The notes: a model not told the origin generated them from the sequence alone. Shown: positions 1-11,345, counted from the stretch's first letter. The stretch: DNA of 64,000 nt from Enoplolaimus lenunculus (GCA_030248215.1 JASANG010001451.1:167061-231060); one strand, 5' to 3'. Numbers and translations: made by a program.

Positions 1-132
1 TCATCAAACCCACCACAAACTTAAGATTTGTACTGCTGATGGATTCTAAGTTTGCTTTTGGGCAGAAACCAAAGGCACCGCTTAGGCAGGAACGGCATCC
101 GATTCAAATTTCTCGGTACGCCACTGGTTTTA
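1..132 (+). repeat. Family O repeat, right end
   Basis: Aligns with 39215-39342: shared order of a TGATGG/GGCTC stretch, TTCTAAGTT, AGAAAC, AAGGCAC and a shared end TTTCTCGGT-CGCCA-TG. The element probably starts left of the window. Confidence 0.45.
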
Positions 133-141
133 ATAGAATCA

Positions 142-659
142 TGCAGTGGCGGATTCAAGAAATTTCTAAGCGGGGTGCGAGATATTAGGTAAAATGCCAA
201 ACGTTATATTAGCACTATTACATCTAAAGATAACTAGATTTGATCATTTTTTGGACGGTTTCGGCCTGGGGTGTGGCCCTAATTACTTTCGCCAGTGGAA
301 AAAAAGTAAATTTCGCTGTAGACGTAAGTAAAGCAAAACGCAATGTGCAACAGTGAAATATGATTTTCATTACTACGATTGATCGGCAACATACTTGATT
401 TGACCAGCACCATTTAACTGGCCAACAACGAAACCAAAAATAAACCCTGGCTCACGCACCAATTTTCGGTTCTAATTTTGGTAACGATGGCACCAGCGGT
501 TAATCTTGGAACCGAATACCTATAATTTTAGTTATTGCCCGCTCTGATGGTCTCTAATTTTAAATCTGGTCCACGCAGGCAATTACATCACAAATTTTGG
601 TTGCCAGTAAACCTTAGGACTATTTATGAAATGTGGCATAATCGTAAATGACTCTGCGC
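142..659. other. Unassigned; fragment of a GTGGCGGATTCA-ended repeat at 142-200
   Basis: GTGGCGGATTCAAGAAATTTCT at the left resembles a family C end. The rest has no recognised gene, RNA or repeat. Confidence 0.4.
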
Positions 660-866
660 GAGCAGCGGTGAATGCAGAAATTTCTGACGGAGGGGCCATG
701 CTGACAAAATTTATGAAACGTAATTTTTACTGTATGCTATATGTGGGCCAATTTCATCGCGAAACAATTGCAAGGTATTGTGACCTTGCCTTTATATCAC
801 AGAAAAATTACTGATGGGGTGGGGACGTACGCCCCCCCTTTTGCACTCCTCTGGATCCATTAGTGG
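660..866 (+). mobile_element. Family C MITE
   Basis: Carries the family blocks in order: AAATTTCTGACGG, ATGAAACGTAATTTTTACTG, TGCTATAT, GACCTTGCC, ATCACAGAAAAATT, a GTACGCCCCCCC tract and CTGGATCCATTAGTGG. Confidence 0.65.
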
Positions 867-1237
867 TCCGTACTCCCTAGTTCACTTTTTCAAACAAACA
901 CAATCCACTGGTCAAAAACCTAACCATCCAATTCCTAACAAACATGAGTTGCGCTCGAAGCTTTAGGGGTTTTTACTGATTTCTAAGTTTATGCCAGTCC
1001 GCGTTAATATCACACATGTTCAACACTTAAATGCGACTAATTCGAATTACCCCCACGGCTTTGTCAACCCATATTTAAGGGCCAAAGAGTAGAATGCGCT
1101 ACCATAGATTGTTCATCGTTTCCAGAATTGTCGGCAGTGTAGTCCTTGTTAATATATAACTTGCAAGTATTTTACACGCTGTTCATAAACAAGTTGATGG
1201 CGCATTGGTTGTAGCATGGACGCTGGACGTTATATCA
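867..1237. other. Unassigned sequence
   Basis: No gene or clear repeat recognised. Confidence 0.4.
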
Positions 1238-1428
1238 CAACAATTCATAGCCCGACGACTCGTCGACCGACAACTTCTAATCCGAAATCTCGTTTATATT
1301 CGAGAAATCGTCGAAAATCAATACTTAGTTGTAGGCATAGGATTAAATTTAGCGTTATGCTTAGGCTTAGCATTACTGTTAGAGACCACTGTTGGGCGAC
1401 AAGTTGTCGGGCGACGAATTGTCATGAT
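1238..1428 (+). mobile_element. Family E MITE (CGAC-repeat termini, TTAGGC core)
   Basis: Both ends carry repeated CGACAA/TTGTCG units in inverted orientation (CCCGACGACTCGTCG left, GTCGGGCGACGAATTGTC right) around a core with ATGCTTAGGCTTAGC. Confidence 0.65.
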
Positions 1429-1594
1429 GCGTAATGTTAGAGGGGTTCAGATGTACTCTTGGATTTTTCCTGGGCAGTTTTTATATACCAGGACTATACT
1501 GTAAAAATGTCTTAATATCAAAAGTTGCAGTTGTATCAGCGTGTTTAAAAATTATCCTCTGGACCTGATTGCACCTTTCTTCTGGTCTCAATAC

Positions 1595-1715
1595 CACCTA
1601 AGCCTAAGCCGGTTTCAAATTATCGCGTCGGCCCACGGTCACACTTACGGTTGGGCGACGAGTTGCCGGTCGACAAGTTGTCGAGCGACGGACAGTCGTG
1701 ATACCCGCATCCATA
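1595..1715 (+). mobile_element. Family E fragment
   Basis: CCTAAGCCTAAGCC core followed by a CGAC-rich end (TTGGGCGACGAGTTGCCGG, GTCGAGCGACGG). The left end is missing. Confidence 0.5.
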
Positions 1716-3530
1716 TCCTGTAGTTGTGAATGATATTAATTGCAAGCAGGGGGCCAAAATTAATATATTGTAATCCCAAAATTTTATGTTCGGCAAATAT
1801 ATACTGAGCAGGTACCGAACTTTTAAATCATCGGCCCTGTGTAGGTGGCTATGCACTCTTAAACCATATTTCAAACTAAAAACCAAAACACCAACTAAAC
1901 CCAAATCCTTAAACCACACCGTAAGAGAGTCGTTGGCTCCACATAGTCTCTCATAGAACTTAAGTTAAGCTTAGGCGTTGCTGGAAGGCGTAAAAAGTAT
2001 AAATCTACGCTATGACGTGCTTCCCTAAATATAAACTTACCTGGGTCCCTGCGTGGTCGTCAAATAGCATTGTATATTATGGTTGGCTGTAATTGCTATT
2101 AACGACACAGCTAGGCTACGTCAGCACCCAACCTGGGTGTCTAAAAATAACTTATTGATGTGGTTGTTGTGACTTGTTGTTTATAGGCTGTAGTGTCCGT
2201 ATCTGGTTTGCAATCAGTGGCCGACACTCACTTGTGGGTGTCGGTTGATATGCAAATTAGATCGGGACACCAACCGGGTAGCCAGGAGCAGATTCATTCT
2301 GATTTCAGAGTTTGATTGAATTGGTTGTTTAAAGATATACCTTTTGTTATTGCTTTTACGAAATTTAGTAAATCGGTGTATTTCTTGGAATTCTTAGGAA
2401 ATCTGAAGTTATTGAAAGTTAAGTTTGTCACGGAAAAGTCCGATGTGAAGCAAACCAGGCGCACGCATTGTTTTCTTGGGTTTGCGCATAGCGCATTGGA
2501 ATTTCACAGCACAGGGTGATGTTGTTTTGCGGAATAATTTGGGGAATTTAGGGGTGCTTACGGGATGCCGGGATCAACGCAGTTTTGTAACTCGAGCAGC
2601 GTTAGTTTTACAATTATAAACCGAAATTGGCCATTTTAACGGGTTGTATAAATCGGAGTCATTACAGTATTCGGGTAGGGGAATAAACGAATAAACGTTT
2701 ATACGGCCGCGTTACTAAATCAGAGCGATAAGCGCACATCAGGATAGAACTGAACGGAGTTGTGGTTTGGGCGCTATAAAACCGGTAAATCACGAACTTC
2801 TTACACCTCTGCAGAGATTGAATTGTCAAAGTTTTTGCGCTGGCCTAAAATCGCAGATTTAATATAGCAGCTCTCGGTTTGGGCTTACGCTTGGAAAGCT
2901 CGACTAAGGCGTAAGCTTTAAAAAGGGCTCTCCTGAACCTAAGCCTTATGAAATACTTTCGGGGTGAGTTTTATTTAAGGATTTTTTTACTCGGTCCGAT
3001 CCGCGCTTTACCCACGCCAATTGACCGCGACCCACGTTTTTCCTGCGTCTGAAGTTTTAAACTAGTATTTAAAACATCGCAAGTGATTTGCAGTTTAAGT
3101 TTTGCATCATAGCTATAAAATTTACTATAAACAAATAAAGTTTCAAACCCAACTAAATAAATGACCGGACAGCAACCGACCAGAACTAAACCAGACAATA
3201 GCTTATGTTGTGCACCTGAAAACTTAAACGTTTAGCACGGGTGAAAGCTGTGAATTTTTTACACACGTGCTTCAAATTGTTTACCTGACCCGCATTTATT
3301 CGTGGGTAGCCGGGCGTAAATCCCACTCTGAGCACTTTTCAAAAGTCTTTACTACTCTTTACCTTAGATAGGCCTCAGCCTGGCGGGAACGACGTGTGTA
3401 GGTTACAGGACTGACACAGAAACACAAAACAAATCGTAGGATAGTTCCTGTTGTGACCAGATTCGCGGTAATATCTCGCTTGCTAGTTATAATTAGTGCA
3501 TCTAAATTTTTCAAATTCACAACTGTCAAG
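1716..3530. other. Unassigned region downstream of the 1023-aa gene; hairpin at 2221-2244
   Basis: No recognisable coding region. CCGACACTCA/TGGGTGTCGG forms a 10-bp stem with loop CTTG at 2221-2244. The remainder is AT-rich with no matched repeat. Confidence 0.4.
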
Positions 3531-3536
3531 TCAACG

Positions 3537-3542
3537 TTTATT
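3537..3542 (-). terminator. Candidate poly(A) signal AATAAA
   Basis: AATAAA on the minus strand starts 7 bases after the TAG stop of the 1023-aa gene. That implies a very short 3' UTR; other AATAAA-like hexamers further downstream are possible. Confidence 0.45.
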
Positions 3543-3549
3543 AATTGTT

Positions 3550-6500
3550 CTATCGGCGTCTACGCCCGGTTTCAACATCAGCAATATGTTCAAACCGATT
3601 TTTTAACCGATGCACCTGTTCAGTAAGCACCAATTGTCCTGGGTCACTTTGAAGTTCATCTACATCGAAATGATCTGTAACTGCGAATTCTGACAACATC
3701 AACCCACCGAGATGTGGACCCACAGGCCCTCCTCCGTGATATCCCGGATCCCCTGAGCTGTCATACCGTACAGGTCCCACCGCGGCAGGTCTCATAGCTA
3801 GCGGAACTGACGGAGGATACTCCTGATAGCTTCCGTGGGTAGGAAAATTGTCCGCAGGGACAGGGGTACGATTCCGTTCAGGATGCCCATGATCGACGTA
3901 ATAGTGTAGAGACGCGTCGCTCTCGGTCGCAGTACTATCTTCAGGCCATTGAGAGCTGGGAAGGGTCGCAATTTGAACCGGCGTTTCCCGATTCAACTTT
4001 GCCAGCGGAGAAAATCCGCGCAATTTTGTGATCGGTTCAGGAGTCTCAGGCACTTCTGGGCCAGCAGCGCTGAGCGATGAGCTAGTATATGGGCTTGGCG
4101 AGCGGTTAAAGGTCGTCCCGGGCGTTAAGTACGATGGCTGATCGTGCTGGTATCCATGTACTCCGGATACGCCGCCAGACCCAAATTTTGGCCCCAAAAT
4201 CATCGTTGTAGCCGATGGTTTTGGCGCCAAAACTGCCGTTTGGCGGTAAACACGTGTATGGTCGGGGGCGTCGCTCGCCGTGTAGAACTGTGATTTGACT
4301 GCATAATACCTGGCTTGTTGGTCAACTTTTTGCGTATCCCATTTTAGGGGAGCATAACTGGGGGTCGGTGGTTTATTTTCTGGCATTGGTGATCTTCGAA
4401 AGCTTTGATTTTGAAAAACCACATCAGATGTGACGTTCGATGCCAGGTGTTGCTCGTACCCTGCGGAACCTGGTGACGGTGGCCAAATGCGTTGTTGAGG
4501 TGGTGAATAGATTTTAACTTCCTGCCGTTGAGGATCAGAACTAAATTCAGCAGCTTCAAAATCGCCAGGTTGAACTTGTTGCAGTGGTTGCCTTTTATCC
4601 GTTGTATCTGCAACTTGGCGCACCGGAGCGCTTGCAAACGCTTCAGCGGTATTTAACGAACCAACATTAAGCTGACCCGAAACCAACGATGCAGGATACT
4701 TTGGCCCACTCTCGTCTAGTAGCTCACTAGCCTTGGTTCCTTTCTGATCGCTGTCGCCTAGATCGTTGGTAGTTGTTGTTTGTTTCAATGACTGATAACT
4801 AAAATTAGACTCTGGCTGCGCTAAGCCCCCCGTAGCTAAATTAAAATTTTGATAGCTAAGTTGTCTTGCTTTTTCAGCTGAGTTGGTGTGGATTTTAACG
4901 GGTGTAACCGGTCCGCGCCTCATGATATTTTGTTCATTTCGCTCTGGGTGCGCTTTAGATTCAAATGCTTTAATCTGCAGCGGTGCAATTTGTTCTACAC
5001 TTCCATGCCGTTCAAACGCCGGATGACGTTTGATTGCCGCCTTTGGCTGAGGGCTATAACTTCTCAGTAGGGGGTGTCGAATTTCATTTGTAGCTGGCAT
5101 CAACGATTCAAACATTTTCGCGCTTCTAATAACGCTACTGCTGCTCGGTTCCATACCTCGACCGCTAGTTTGCGACTGAAATGGTTGTTGCTGTTGTAGC
5201 TGTTCTTGTTCGAATATGGCCCGCGCCGCTTCTGAACTTTGTGATAAGCTTCCTGGTGCCTTGTGAAACAGTTTGCCAGGCGACGGGCGTTCTTCTTCTT
5301 CTGAAAGGCGCATTGTATCATCTTCGAATCGCCGGCTACTTTCAACGATCGCACTCGATAGCTGACCATCGCGATGTTTGCCTAATAAACTTTCTCTTGG
5401 TGCCGTACTGAATACATCCTCTCTTTGCGCCACATGTGTGCTTTGACCGGCGCATTTTTGTTCGAACGCTTCGCGGGCCGCAAGCGTGGCGGGCAGGCTT
5501 CGTTTACCGGCTATGACCCGGTGGGACGGCACCAAATCAGGCGTTGCCCAGTCAGGCCGACCTTGACTTTGACTTTCTAGATTAGAGGCAAGCTTCTTCA
5601 ATCCACGACCAGGAGGTGTGCGCGGTGCCGGACCCTGAGATTCAAATACACGATAGGAATCGCGGTTAGCGATGCCATTTGTTTGAGTTTTGGAGTTGAA
5701 CAATTGTTCGTTCAAATTTGGCAGTAACTCGAAATCGATTTCAGTTAAATCAATTTGTTGACCGTCGATAAATACGTTTCTTGGTTCAGACACTGCGGGT
5801 TGGCCTGAATAAAATGAAAATTAGTTGAATTTGGAGCCAAGTTTATCTAAGCCTAAACGTAAGCCCAAGTCTAAGTTACGCTAAAATCTAATAATTTCGA
5901 GAAAAGTATGCAGAAAAGTATACGACAGCCTCACGACTATGCACCATTGAATATTTACTACGGCAGATACTGGTGTCAAAAAGTGGAAATTTTCTAAATT
6001 GTAGTGGGTCGGTTTATATCAAAATGCCACTGTCGCTTTATCGGATCAATCCAGCGTTGCGATCATACCCCACTCACCATTGTCACTTTGACGACGTTCG
6101 TGCGCCAACGCCAGCGTATCTTTCGGTACCGGCCGACGGCGGACAATCACAAAATCTTCTTCTTCCTCTTCATCATCATCTTCTTCTTCTCCTTTTTCTT
6201 GTTCGCTTCTTTGATTTTTTCCTGTCGACCCTCCGTAGACAAAATTGCGAGCGGAATCCAAAAATTGACTAAAATGACTTCGGATCGCGGGCTGCGGTTC
6301 CGTAGACGCTAATAGTGGATCTTTAGTTTGTTCGGCGTCGGGCGACGGTTGCGATTCCGCTGGATAAACGCTGGGTTGAAATATTTCATCGGCTTCACTG
6401 AACGTCACGTGATGTTCTGATTTCTCTCCATAACTATTTGAAAGGGTTCCATAATTTGAGACTTTTTCTTTCTGTGCCAGATAGCTTTTTTGAAGCAAAC

Positions 6501-6894
6501 TGTCACCTTTACCAGAAGTTTCAGCACCGAGCAACGAATGAAGCTTCTCGGTCGCTGATTGGTTACTTTCGCCGGCGCTGGCGTCGTTTTCTGGCTGGCG
6601 ATTGGTTAAAAAATCGTCAATAGACGTTGTAAACTCGTATACAATTGGCTGGATGACATCGTGGTATAGCGGAGTGATAAATTCGAGCAGTTCAGCACGA
6701 AACTGAACACATGCAGCAATGGATATCAGTAAGAAAAGGACGACAAATGGGTGTTGAACCAAAAATATAAGGCATCCAAGCAAAAATAGCACCACGAATG
6801 GCCAATCACGCTTAGGCAGCGAAGTATCTATTTCAATTAACTCAAGAATATTCGTCGATAGCTGTTCAAGCGTTGAAATTGCTTCTGAAGTCAT
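3550..6894 (-). CDS. Two-exon gene: hairpin-membrane, LIR-motif, disordered-tail protein (predicted 1023 aa; ER-phagy-receptor-like, tentative)
   Basis: Exon 1 is 6894-6078 and exon 2 is 5804-3550. The start is the ATG at 6894-6892 (A at -3) and the stop is TAG at 3552-3550. The intron is GTGAGT...TTCAG; exon 1 ends one base into a codon and exon 2 supplies the other two (GGC, Gly273), so the frame continues. Seen: residues 31-65 form one long hydrophobic segment broken by QHP, i.e. a membrane hairpin; residues 236-247 are almost all Asp/Glu and run into DFVIV (F248); a second motif DFELLP lies at about 296-301; the tail is rich in Ser, Gln and Pro, with x-F-E motifs near 326, 386, 432, 470, 504, 536, 553 and 1010, and ends in four arginines. 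Known: acidic residues before an aromatic-x-x-aliphatic core make an LC3-interacting region, and RETREG/FAM134 receptors carry DDFELLD behind a reticulon hairpin domain. Inferred: an ER-anchored Atg8-binding protein. Against it: only one hairpin is visible and the tail is far longer than in that family. Gene structure is much surer than function. Confidence 0.85.
5805..6077 (-). other. Intron of the 1023-aa gene
   Basis: 273 bp, beginning GTGAGT directly after AATG and ending in a pyrimidine-rich TTTTATTCAG. It keeps phase between the two exons. If retained, translation would run ten more codons to a TGA at 6048-6046, giving a 282-aa short form. It contains a small degenerate TTAGGC-type patch at about 5848-5875. 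Confidence 0.82.
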
Positions 6895-6925
6895 TTTTAG
6901 TCAGGGTCTGAGAAAAACTATAGTG
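6895..6925 (-). promoter_or_regulatory. Splice-acceptor-like site 13 nt upstream of the start codon
   Basis: On the minus strand a T-rich tract ends in TTTCTCAG at 6908, followed by 13 bases and then the ATG. An in-frame TGA lies between the acceptor and the ATG, so 6894 is the true start if the site is used. It would be either the 3' end of a 5'-UTR intron or a spliced-leader acceptor; the sequence cannot say which. Confidence 0.45.
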
Positions 6926-7235
6926 CTGAACAATGTTGTCATAAGCTAGCTAATTCAGTGGCTTTTTTCGCCAAAATACTCTGGCTAACTAACTAAACTT
7001 TTCTGGTTTAACCCGGTGCGACTCTTAAGGTGCCGTATTAAATTTGTAATAAAAGCGCATAGTTTCGTTATATTTTGATCTAAAAATTACTTTAAGACAA
7101 ATTGTTTGTGCATTTTTTGTGCTGAAATAACAAATATGTAACCAAATAAAGACATTAAACTTAGTTTAAAAACTCTGCTTTGTTTCAAAGTAAATCACTA
7201 ATACTCAGGGACACAAGAATTCGTGGAATTTTATT
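6926..7235. other. Upstream region of the 1023-aa gene
   Basis: AT-rich, with no recognised repeat and no clear TATA element; likely promoter and/or 5'-UTR intron of the minus-strand gene. Confidence 0.3.
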
Positions 7236-7385
7236 TCGGAAGCGGATAACCGCGTCTAAGTTTTTTGATAGCAAGCGTAAGCGATAATGGTCGGACAATT
7301 GCGCAAGTAGGGGCGTAACCAGTTCGGGAGTGGATAACCGCGTCAAAGTTTTTTTTGCAAGCGAGCGTAAGCGAAAAACTTATGA
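7236..7385 (+). repeat. Imperfect tandem pair, about 92-bp period
   Basis: GGATAACCGCGTC-AAGTTTTTT followed by GCAAGCG..TAAGCGA occurs twice (about 7241 and 7333). The second copy includes a GCGAGCG motif like those elsewhere in the window. Confidence 0.6.
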
Positions 7386-7724
7386 TCTGTGCAGGTTATT
7401 CTACATCCTGCACAAGTGCCTTTTTTGAATGTTTTTAGTAAATTTTGGCAGGATATATTCCGCTATCCTATCCTGGTGCCTTTGTATCCAAAGTATTACA
7501 AAATGTCGTTAGGACAACGTGGTGTCAAGCAGACGTTTCCTTCAACTCGTGTTTCAAAGTTTTCAATAAAATCAAGAAAAAAGTTATCAGATTTTCGGAA
7601 TCAAAACATTGTATCGTGATTGAATGCTGAAATGTTCCTGGTAGTTATAACCTACTTATGCATTGCTCTACATCCTCAAACTTAAACAATTTTTAGTCAA
7701 ATATTTTCGGAAAACACATGAATC

Positions 7725-7868
7725 AGGCACGTAGCCAGCTCATTTTTCTTGGGGGGGTAAATTTTTTTAAGAGTTTTCGCTGACTGACGAGAGAGGTTGA
7801 AAATTTCTAGTGCGGCCAAAGTTATCCAAAGGGGCTGAGCCCCTGCTTTACCCTTGGCTACGGGCCCT
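7725..7868 (+). mobile_element. Family A MITE (hAT-like)
   Basis: Ends CGTAGCCAGCTCA and GGCTACGGGCCC, with GGTTGAAAATTTCTA inside. CATGAA flanks both ends. Confidence 0.75.
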
Positions 7869-8202
7869 TCATGAACTCCACAGAAATTGCATTCTTTCAA
7901 ACCATACAAAAACAACAACATCAAATGCGTCAAAAACATATAAATAAATATATAATATAAACAATACCGTATAGCACCTCAAACTCTACACAACTAGCTA
8001 TGTTAGCATGCACAACCGAAAAACATTGTGTTGCACTGTGCAATAATATCGCACGCAACTGCGTCTCGGGTACAGAAACAACCCCTCCAGTGATGAAAAA
8101 ATTATCGCATCAAACAGCATTGAACATTGCTTAAAAGACAGCCCCCTTATATTGCCAGAGACCCCCCTTTCGCACACATCGGCAGTTTTCAAAAATTGCT
8201 GA

Positions 8203-8335
8203 CTGGGGGCAGACTGGCCAATGTTATGAAACGCAATTTTTTACTGTTTGCTATATATGTGTCATTAGCAGCGATAGACTGTAAAGTAAAGACCTTACCA
8301 TTTTATCATGAAAAATTTTCTGGCAGAGATGTTTC
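8203..8335 (+). mobile_element. Family C fragment
   Basis: ATGTTATGAAACGCAATTTT, TGCTATATATGTG, GACCTTACCATTTTATCA and AAAAATTTTCTG in family order; the 3' end is missing. Confidence 0.55.
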
Positions 8336-8789
8336 CCACTTCGGATTCGCTAGCGTCTGCACGCAACCTATTGCATACCCACATGCAATAAAGTGAAACC
8401 AAACTGGTCAAAACTAAACAGTTGGTTATTGGCTGTTGGTTTTGTCAAGTTCCTTTTGCAAAAAAAACATTGCAAACTGCGCACATTGTTGCATTTGATG
8501 CAAGACCTGGGTTGCTTGCACTTGTTCAAATGGTTTTGCAAGCAAAACGACAAAACAACATACGTATTAATGATAGATTTAAAGGTTCAATCGAAATTAA
8601 AATTCTGTCCAACGACTAATGCACGAAAATCGGTTATATTTGGCAAAAAAATAATTCGTCGTAATTTACGTCAAAAGTAAGAAAAAAGTGAGGAAAATGT
8701 AAAAGAATTTGACTTTATTGCAAATTAATGCCGCAACAAATTTGTCAAAAAGTCGATTTGAAAACGGTTTTGTTTCTATTATTGCAATA
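8336..8789. other. Unassigned; open frame 8392-8622 noted
   Basis: A 76-codon frame with protein-like composition but no ATG near its start and no good acceptor. Nothing else recognised. Confidence 0.3.
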
Positions 8790-8943
8790 AAAATGGCAAA
8801 TATAAGCATATTCGTAAGCCTACTTTTACCTAAGCCTAAAGAATGAACTTATATCCTTTGCCTAAGCCTCAGTTTAAGAAAAATTGGTCTAAAGCTTAAC
8901 CTTACTGTATTGCAATCCCACCGACTAACGTTCCGCCTCTGAT
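8790..8943 (-). mobile_element. Family D MITE
   Basis: GCATATTCGTAAGCC, several CCTAAGCCT-type hexamers and an end AACGTTCCGCCTCTGAT, as in other D copies. Confidence 0.6.
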
Positions 8944-9508
8944 ATGTACACGGACCGCAATAATTAGAAATATTTTAGCCGTCTGAGAATGTGGAAACGA
9001 AGAAAATCCGGTAAAATACCGGCAGAAAAATCCACCAATAATCAAGTAAAAAAACTTACAAACATACCTATATGTTTGTTATCCATATCATCCATCATTT
9101 CAAAATCCACACGGTTTACATGTAATATTAATCGCGATCAAATAATGATAATTAGTATACTTTTACAGTTAGTCAAATATATTAAGCTTTTGACACATTA
9201 ATTGAGTCAAATATGACATTGTTATGTACATATATTATATATACATCTGTAGCACAAAATAGTCTTACCGAAACAGAAACTGCCCTCAAGAAGCACTCTT
9301 CAGTTATAAAATCGTGGTTCAAAACGGCGGTGGCAGTTATGATCAGGCGTGACCAGAACCAGACTTCTCAGATGTGACTACTAGGACTTTTTAGCCGGGC
9401 CGCGCTTTGTTTGCGGAAATTTTATTTTTTAACCACTGGACATTTCGAGCAAAATTGTTTTAAACATAACCTAACTTAACCCACGCTTATTTTCCGTGTT
9501 CAGGAAAC
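8944..9508. other. Unassigned AT-rich sequence
   Basis: Nothing recognised apart from TA-rich patches around 9225-9245. Confidence 0.4.
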
Positions 9509-9895
9509 ATACTGTAGTGACCCGAATAAGACTGTTATTTTCAACCAGCCCTGCGCCACCCTTCCTTACTGATATATATCCGGTATTGCAACTATCCGTT
9601 GAATTAAATGGTTTTTACCTTGCATTAAAAGCTTGAGCGATAATGCAGGGTTATACTTAGGAATGTACTTTCAAAATTTAAGTAAGCGCTTTAAAGTTTC
9701 ACACTCAAATTATTTGGTCCTGGAGTCATTTATGCGCTACAATTAGGGATAATTGACATTTACGGACTCTAATTTGGGTTTAGGGACTCTATCCGCTTAC
9801 GGACTCTTATTAGGGATACGGACTCCTATTGATTGGGACTCAAAATGGGAACCCACCCTCTTATTACCCCCCTCTTATTCGGGTCAATACAGTAT
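9509..9895 (+). mobile_element. Family F inverted-repeat element, 387 bp
   Basis: Ends ATACTGTAGTGACCCGAATA and its near-perfect inverse TATTCGGGTCAATACAGTAT. The right half has repeated GGACTC(C)TATT-type words. A second copy is nested at 22280-22488. Confidence 0.75.
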
Positions 9896-10541
9896 CAAAT
9901 TTTACAGTGTATTGATTTTACTGTAAAGTCACAATAAATCTTTAATAGTAACTGGTATGGTGCAATTAGATGCGAAAATTACCGTTGCCAATTGTCAGAA
10001 AGATGTGTGCGAACCAATTATTAATTTTAAAAAACATTTTCCGCTTTCTTGCCAAAAGTAACTCTTTAAGGGTTTTTTTAAAAACTCTTCACTGTTCAAA
10101 TTTCAAAAACGGTTGCAAATTTATTACACACAACTTATTGAATGACACAGTTTTTAAAAATACGAAAAATGTCATTATTGCCGAAACCTCTGGTAAAAAT
10201 TCTACCCAATGGCGAAGTCTATTTTTTGCCGGACTAAAGCGATAAGACATCCGGTTGTAACCTGATTAAAAACAAATTATTATGTAAAGTAAAACAACAC
10301 TGTCATCTGTTAGCAAATTCTCGGTGAGCAAAAAATACACAAATTTTCAACCGCGCTTTGAAATTCTTTACTCGCAGCTACACATGCGTCAAAATGTTCG
10401 TACCACGCCCCGCGTTAACCCCTGGGTATGTGCCGGTGGGCATCCGTGGGTCGCGTTGCAACTATGGTCACAAGTATGTAGCCTGTTTTCAAACGCGTGA
10501 GCACAAATTAGCACATATTTATTTATTTTATTACTTTAACA
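9896..10541. other. Unassigned sequence
   Basis: No gene or matched repeat; frames present lack any coding support. Confidence 0.35.
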
Positions 10542-10652
10542 CTCAGGCGCGTCGCCAGCTCACTGTGCTGCGGGGGGCTAAAAAATTTTCAGGAAGCGCA
10601 AACAACCAAGAAATGTTTCAAAATGCCAGGCAGGGGGAGGGCAATAAAAAGA
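10542..10652 (+). mobile_element. Family A fragment (degenerate)
   Basis: GCGTCGCCAGCTCACTGTGCT, GGGGGGCTAAAAAATTTTCA and a G-rich right side; the usual right terminus is not evident. Confidence 0.45.
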
Positions 10653-11221
10653 TTTAACAAAACATAAAATTAACAACCGCTACTCATCGAATACTCGTTT
10701 TCCCCATATTTATAGAGTAAGTGTAGTAGAGACACTTTTTAGTTTCCAATCATGGGGGGTGGGGCGCTTCAGCGCAGGACCTCTACGAGGGGAGGCGGCA
10801 GCTGCGCTGATTGAAAACGAAAATGTACCCATACCGCACTAGTTTATAAATGTTGGGCGACTTTTCCAATGCATTAAGTGATCGCAAGTGTATGGGGGGG
10901 TCAATTACCAAACATTATTCTTTATAAGGATATAATTAAAATACAACACTGCGTAGACGAAAGCTGCGTTATATCACAAGACAAGGCGACAGTATGGCCT
11001 AAAAGTTTAAAAGGCGACTCGGAATTTGTTGCTGTTCAAAAGAAAACTAGGCGGATTTTAGTGAAATTTTGCTTTAAAAAGAAATTAATCAAAAATAAAA
11101 CAAAAAATTTCATTTTATTTTAGAGTTTTAAGGTTTTTCACTAATATAACAGTAAGCGGGGACATTTTATTGGAATGTTTCCAAATTTTATATTAATTTT
11201 ATATTTCACGTCGTACGCTCA
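10653..11221. other. Unassigned sequence
   Basis: No gene or matched repeat. G-runs near 10754 and 10893 hint at old MITE ends. Confidence 0.3.
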
Positions 11222-11345
11222 AGCTCGTAGCCAGCTCAAATTGCTAGCGCGGCTAAAAGTTTTCAGCAGGGGCATACAAGGGTTTTCGTTGACTTTTACA
11301 AGCAAGGCTGAAAACTTTCTCAGGGAAAAGCAAATTTTGTCCAGT
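11222..11345 (+). mobile_element. Family A fragment, left two thirds
   Basis: CTCGTAGCCAGCTCAAATTGCT, GGGGCATACAAGGGTTTTCG and CAAGGCTGAAAACTTTCT; no right terminus. Confidence 0.65.

Noticed and set aside
5791-5793. Start of a separate 747-aa gene at 5793
   Set aside because: The codon is GTG, there is no ATG before the upstream stop, and a good acceptor in the right phase joins it to the exon ending at 6078. It reads as Val277 of one protein.
8392-8622. Protein-like frame of 76 codons
   Set aside because: No ATG near its start, no clear splice sites and no recognised domain; kept only as unassigned sequence.
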